This document shows, piece after piece, positions 60,468 to 64,000 of a stretch of DNA of 64,000 nucleotides; within the stretch, counting starts at the first letter, position 1, and each line of letters opens with the position of its first letter. The notes below the pieces were generated by a model. It searched no databases. It saw only the letters and a program-made list of their open reading frames with translations, and was not told the origin of the DNA. The DNA comes from Phoronis australis. Its lineage: Eukaryota > Phoronida > Phoronidae. The stretch covers positions 25,874 to 89,873 of the forward strand of contig NMRA01000642.1 of assembly GCA_002633005.1 (NCBI GenBank), in the 5' to 3' direction. The position numbers and the translations under genes were made by a program.

Positions 60468-61492
60468 GGGTTGCTTTGGATTATCTCACCCAAACCTGGC
60501 ACACTCCCCACACGAAGCACACAACTCCCTGACGGCAGCCTGCCACCCAGGCCAATACAATGTTTCCTTGCACATACGTATGCAGCACCAGTGTGAGCAC
60601 AATGAATACGAGCCAACATCTTGCTCCTGAGAGCAGAGGGAACATCGACCTGATCTCCCCGGTAGACCAGACCATCCTGAATTGAGAGCTCGTCACGATT
60701 GGACCAATACGCAGACAGATGAGACGGAATATGCTGTCGGTGTTGAGGCCAACCTGTCTGTATGAGAGTAATTAAATCTTGCAGTTCAGTGTCACCAGAT
60801 GTGGTCTCCTGGAGCTCAAGTGCAGTTTTTGGCAACAGGAAAGGGTTCGGCTGAGACTGTGCAGCATCTAGTCTGAAGAGTTCAAAGGTCGTGGGTTTAG
60901 TGACATTGGGCTCACGGAGCGGTGCTCTTGACAAACTGTCTGCAATCTTCAACGACGTCCCTTTGCGATACTCTACAGAAACCTTGTAGCGCTGATGTCG
61001 CATTAGTAGTTTCTGCAACCTTAGGGGAGCTTTAAAAAGAGGCTTGTGGAAAATACTGAACAGTGGCTGATGGTCTGTGTGAACAACAACAGACTTGCCA
61101 TACAGCCAAAGAAACCAACTTCTCACAAGCAGCACATATTGCTTAAGTTTCGTTTTCAATCTGGGCCCACATCTTCTCATTAGGACGAAGAGTACATGAC
61201 ATAAATGCAGCCGGTTGGAGGGCTCCCGCATCATCAGGTTGAAGGAGGGAACCTCCGAGACCAAATTCAGATGTATCAACTTGTAGGACAACAGACAGGG
61301 CGCCGCCGAGATCAGAGCCTTGGTGGCATCAAAAGCGTTTTGGGCAACAGATGTCCAAGCAAATTCCATGTCCTTTCTAATTAGATCATACAAGCGCTTC
61401 ACTGTCTGTGACAACCTGGGACAAAAAGCACTCAAGTAATTGGCCATGCCTAGGAAGCGTTCAAGAACCTTTTTGTCTGAGGGAATAGGCAT
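60428..61492 (-). pseudogene. RT thumb, RNase H and integrase zinc-finger region
   Basis: This 354-codon frame begins DKKVLERFLGMANYLSAFCP (RT thumb), has RNase H-type blocks VVVHTDHQPLFSIF and LKIADSLSRAP, and then LARIHCAHTGAAYVCARKH, the start of the HHCC integrase finger. The finger then shifts frame (another frame, 60696-60481, picks up part of it). The RNase H region also shows a local frame change around 61200-61140. Confidence 0.78.
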
Positions 61493-61543
61493 TTCAACTA
61501 TGGCCTTTACTTTGGAGGGATCACGGGGAAATTCCTTCCTCGG

Positions 61544-62070
61544 CTATGTAATGTCCCATGAAACTAATTGAAGACAACTTGAATTGAAGTTTTTGGAATT
61601 CAGCTGCAGAGAACGATCAAGTGCTTTCCGCAAGAGTGCAATGAGATTACGGTCATGACAAAGCTCAGCCCCCCGGGGAGTATCACTTGTTCCAAAAACC
61701 AAGATGTCGTCAGCAATACAAGAGATGCCGTGTAAACCCTTTAAAGCCTCATGATTTCGTTTCTGAAACTCTTCCGGAGCGGAAGATATTCCATAGGGCA
61801 GACGATTCCAGCGATAACGTCCCCAAGGGGTGCGCATGGTAGTGGTTAGGCTCGAGTTATAGTCCAAACGAACCTGGGTAAACCCATCAAGTGCGTAAAC
61901 TATTGTAAAACATTTGTGTTTTTCTCACTCAGGCGGTGCAGAAGCTCTTTAATAGTTGGAATGATGTAATTTGGAATGACAAAGGCCTTGTTAACAGTCA
62001 TACTAGGATCAAGGCGTATCGTGTGTTAACCATGGGGGGTCTGTTTTTCCACTATGTGCATATTAGAACA
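61544..62070 (-). pseudogene. Reverse transcriptase core
   Basis: The frame at 61867-61544 contains TPWGRYRWNRLPYGISSAPEEFQ and ISCIADDILVFGT, the latter being the catalytic box with the usual Tyr changed to Ile. Upstream, 62070-61868 is broken by stops but still shows NKAFVIPNYIIPTIKELLHRL-like text. The enzyme would copy the element RNA into DNA; here it is not intact. Confidence 0.78.
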
Positions 62071-63673
62071 CTAGTCAGTGGGTTCATCTACACGTAATTT
62101 TATCAGCTTTCCTGAAGCTACCATTTCATCAAGCTTAGCCTTAACGCGATCCTGCTTTGAAAGAGGGAGTCGGTGAATGGGTGCATGTCTAGGTGTTACA
62201 GTGGGGTCCATGGTGAACGATACTGGCTTACCAATATCACCTAAACCACTGAAAACATCTGAGAATTGAGACAAAACCGAGTCTTTAGTTAATAGGCTAC
62301 TGCTGGGGTCTAGTGGAGTTTCAGAAATCTGGTATGCAGACCCATAAACACGTGTTTGATCATAGTTCATCGTTTGCATATCAAGTACACGTACAGTTGT
62401 CTTACACAATAGGGCAGGCCTGACTGTAGTACCACGAAGATCCACCACCTCAAAGTCAATGAGGAAGTACTTGTTCGGATCGTTATCGCACACAAGACTG
62501 ATTTTGTCCAGAGTTTGAATTTCCCCCCCACCATACGTGGTTAACTTTGTGTTAGACCGGGCCAGACAGTCAAGCGTACCCACTTTTAAGTACAAGTCAA
62601 CTGGCAACGTATTTTTAGTTGCCGCAGAATTAAGCTGCCAGGGAACAGCACAAAAGGTGTCTCCTGTCACAGACAAGTCCAAATCAGTGAATAACTTTGC
62701 AGGAGTATCGTTCTTTGACTGGTCGTTGACCATGAGTAGAGAGACATCGATGTAGTCACTGTCAAAATCAGCATCATCGTCATTTACAGCATGCACTGGG
62801 TTCAACCTCTGTGTCATAGCTAAGTGCTGCGATTTCCACTTGTCTGTGGCACTACGACAGACAACTGCAAAGTGTTTCGGGACATAACAGTGTTTGCAGA
62901 AAACTCCTGGTTTTGTTGCCGCGCAGGTTTTGCGGTTATGGCATTCAGGTGCCTCACAATAATTACACTGTATAGCAGCAGGTTGCCCTGATTTGGATTT
63001 CTGTTTAGCTGCAGTGTAATTGACATGCTCATCAGTTTTGTGGGATTCCATAACACAGGTGTTTACGAGGTCTGCCGTTTCCCATGCCTTAGCTTTGGCA
63101 ACGACGTCATCGAGTGTGTACACAGTTCCACCATCCGTACGGTGACGCAAAAGTTCAGCACGCAAGTGATCATCATGGAGGCCGATGATAAACCGATCTC
63201 TGATTAGCTCTCGCTCAGGGTTTGTCATGTCATTGTATTTGCTCTTGGCCCCCATATGTTTACACAGGGCCTCGAAATCCTGAATGGATTCGTCTGGGCG
63301 TTGCCGACACTGTTCGACAAATTCCATTCTTTCAGCCAAAACTGTCTTGTCCATTGTAATGAGCCAGGAGCTTCCGCTGCCAAGTCCAGGGGTACCCAAT
63401 GTGGGTGTCATTTTTTCCCGTCATGGGCGCAGAGGTCGTCATCGTTGGGACAATGGTACTTTTCCTAATTTTTAGGACCTCGATAGGGAGGGCTATGCGG
63501 AAGGCACTAATTTCGGCCGCATAGTTTGCCGGGTTCCACTGATCATAACCCTCTTTTGAGAGATCCCGCAATTCTTGCAAAGTACAAAAGTCATTGAAAA
63601 GCCACAGCTCAATGGCCTCTGCTGTGTCATCAGTGATTGTTAGGTCGAGTTTCTGTAGCTTAGTTTTAGCCAT
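62071..63673 (-). pseudogene. gag / zinc-knuckle / protease-like region and start of RT
   Basis: Frame 63673-63332 encodes the N-terminus (MAKTKLQKLDLTITDDTAEA). A frameshift moves to 63411-62071 (446 codons). The second frame has a gag-like block ERELIRDRFIIGLHDDHLRA, two Cys/His clusters (CNYCEAPECHNRKTC and FCKHCYVPKHFAVVC) that would bind nucleic acid, then a protease-like stretch. The expected DTG active site is not present in clean form (it reads VTGDTFCAVPW), so the protease looks dead. The frame ends in the RT entry block (TPRHAPIHRLPLSKQDRVK), where a stop at 62071 interrupts it. Confidence 0.78.
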
Positions 63674-63697
63674 TTTAAGATCCTACCGCCACCACCA

Positions 63698-63818
63698 AGT
63701 TGATTTGTATCAGACAAGCAACGTGCACTTAGCAATCAACCATATTTATTACTCGAAACTATCCCGCACCAAACACACTGAGAGATGCTGCCACCGGGCG
63801 AGCATCGCACACATTAAA
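63698..63818 (-). repeat. 5' LTR of the gypsy element
   Basis: The matching copy at the other end, about 25 bases upstream of the gag ATG at 63673. TGGTGGTGGCGGTAGGATC directly follows the LTR on the minus strand and would be the primer-binding site, but I could not assign a tRNA. Confidence 0.8.
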
Positions 63819-63823
63819 AATAT

Positions 63824-64000
63824 GGATTTGAGGGCATAATAAATTTTAATCCTACATGTACTTTTGGTAACCTACTTGATAATTTGCCACAGAAACTGTT
63901 GAAAGAAATAATTAGACGGAGCTCTACATCTGCGGGTACCACGGTAGTATGATTACTACCTTGGAAACCCCGTTACAATCTGTTACGATGTCGTTTGTAA
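63824..64000. other. Flank beyond the gypsy element
   Basis: Short AT-rich sequence to the end of the window with one CTACATGTAC palindrome. Nothing else is recognised. Confidence 0.5.

Larger units (their letters stand above)
57616..63818 (-). mobile_element. Ty3/gypsy LTR retrotransposon, decayed, with nested DNA transposon
   Basis: Read on the minus strand the order is 5' LTR (63698-63818), gag, protease-like region, reverse transcriptase, RNase H, integrase, polypurine tract (AACAGGGGAGGTG, about 59378-59390), nested transposon (57736-59373) and 3' LTR (57616-57735). The RT before RNase H before integrase order defines the Ty3/gypsy group. Frameshifts and stops occur in every region. Flanking GATAT (57611-57615) and AATAT (63819-63823) may be a 5-bp target duplication with one mismatch. 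Confidence 0.85.

Overview
The window is eukaryotic and most likely from an invertebrate animal. Its coding sequence is split into short exons with GT/AG borders, and it is crowded with LINEs, an LTR element, tRNA-derived SINEs, MITEs and a (CA)n microsatellite. The palindrome TACATGTA is frequent, and domains resembling the P2RX7 C-terminus occur twice. This mix makes me favour a cnidarian such as a coral or anemone, but that is inference. Host genes seen here lie on the + strand. Single N characters at 12389, 18349, 31692 and 40619 show the assembly has joins or unresolved bases. || 1-29138: one long gene, open at its 5' end. I could chain 26 exons whose phases all close, giving 1,577 visible residues and a stop codon. 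It encodes three enzyme-like modules in one chain: a GMC (cholesterol-oxidase-like) flavoprotein oxidoreductase with a CX2CX2CX3C cluster, a linker, an alpha/beta-hydrolase whose nucleophile elbow appears to carry Cys instead of Ser, and a calcineurin-like metallophosphoesterase. || 8784-19459: a 3.6-kb block carrying hydrolase exons 12-15 occurs twice, separated by a 3.5-kb unique segment. The first copy stops exactly at an N. The exon block is 498 bp and frame-neutral. It is either a real exon duplication or two unmerged haplotypes. || 30344-38836: an L1/Tx1-type LINE (broken ORF1 and ORF2) lies between two 1.3-kb direct repeats, again with an N at the junction. A tRNA-Ser-derived SINE has inserted into ORF1. 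|| 38837-46618: mostly empty sequence with a microsatellite, a small MITE and SINE-like pieces. || 46619-55420: a calmodulin-like gene with four EF-hands, of which I see two exons that join in phase across an 8.3-kb intron. The intron holds a reversed, 5'-truncated LINE, tandem repeats, a MITE-like element and a broken P2RX7-ballast-like gene. || 57616-63818: a decayed Ty3/gypsy retrotransposon on the minus strand with very short (~120 bp) LTRs. A 1,638-bp TTAA-targeted DNA transposon, probably Kolobok-like, sits exactly between its polypurine tract and 3' LTR. That transposon carries a P2RX7-ballast-like ORF and, on the opposite strand, a broken THAP-transposase remnant.
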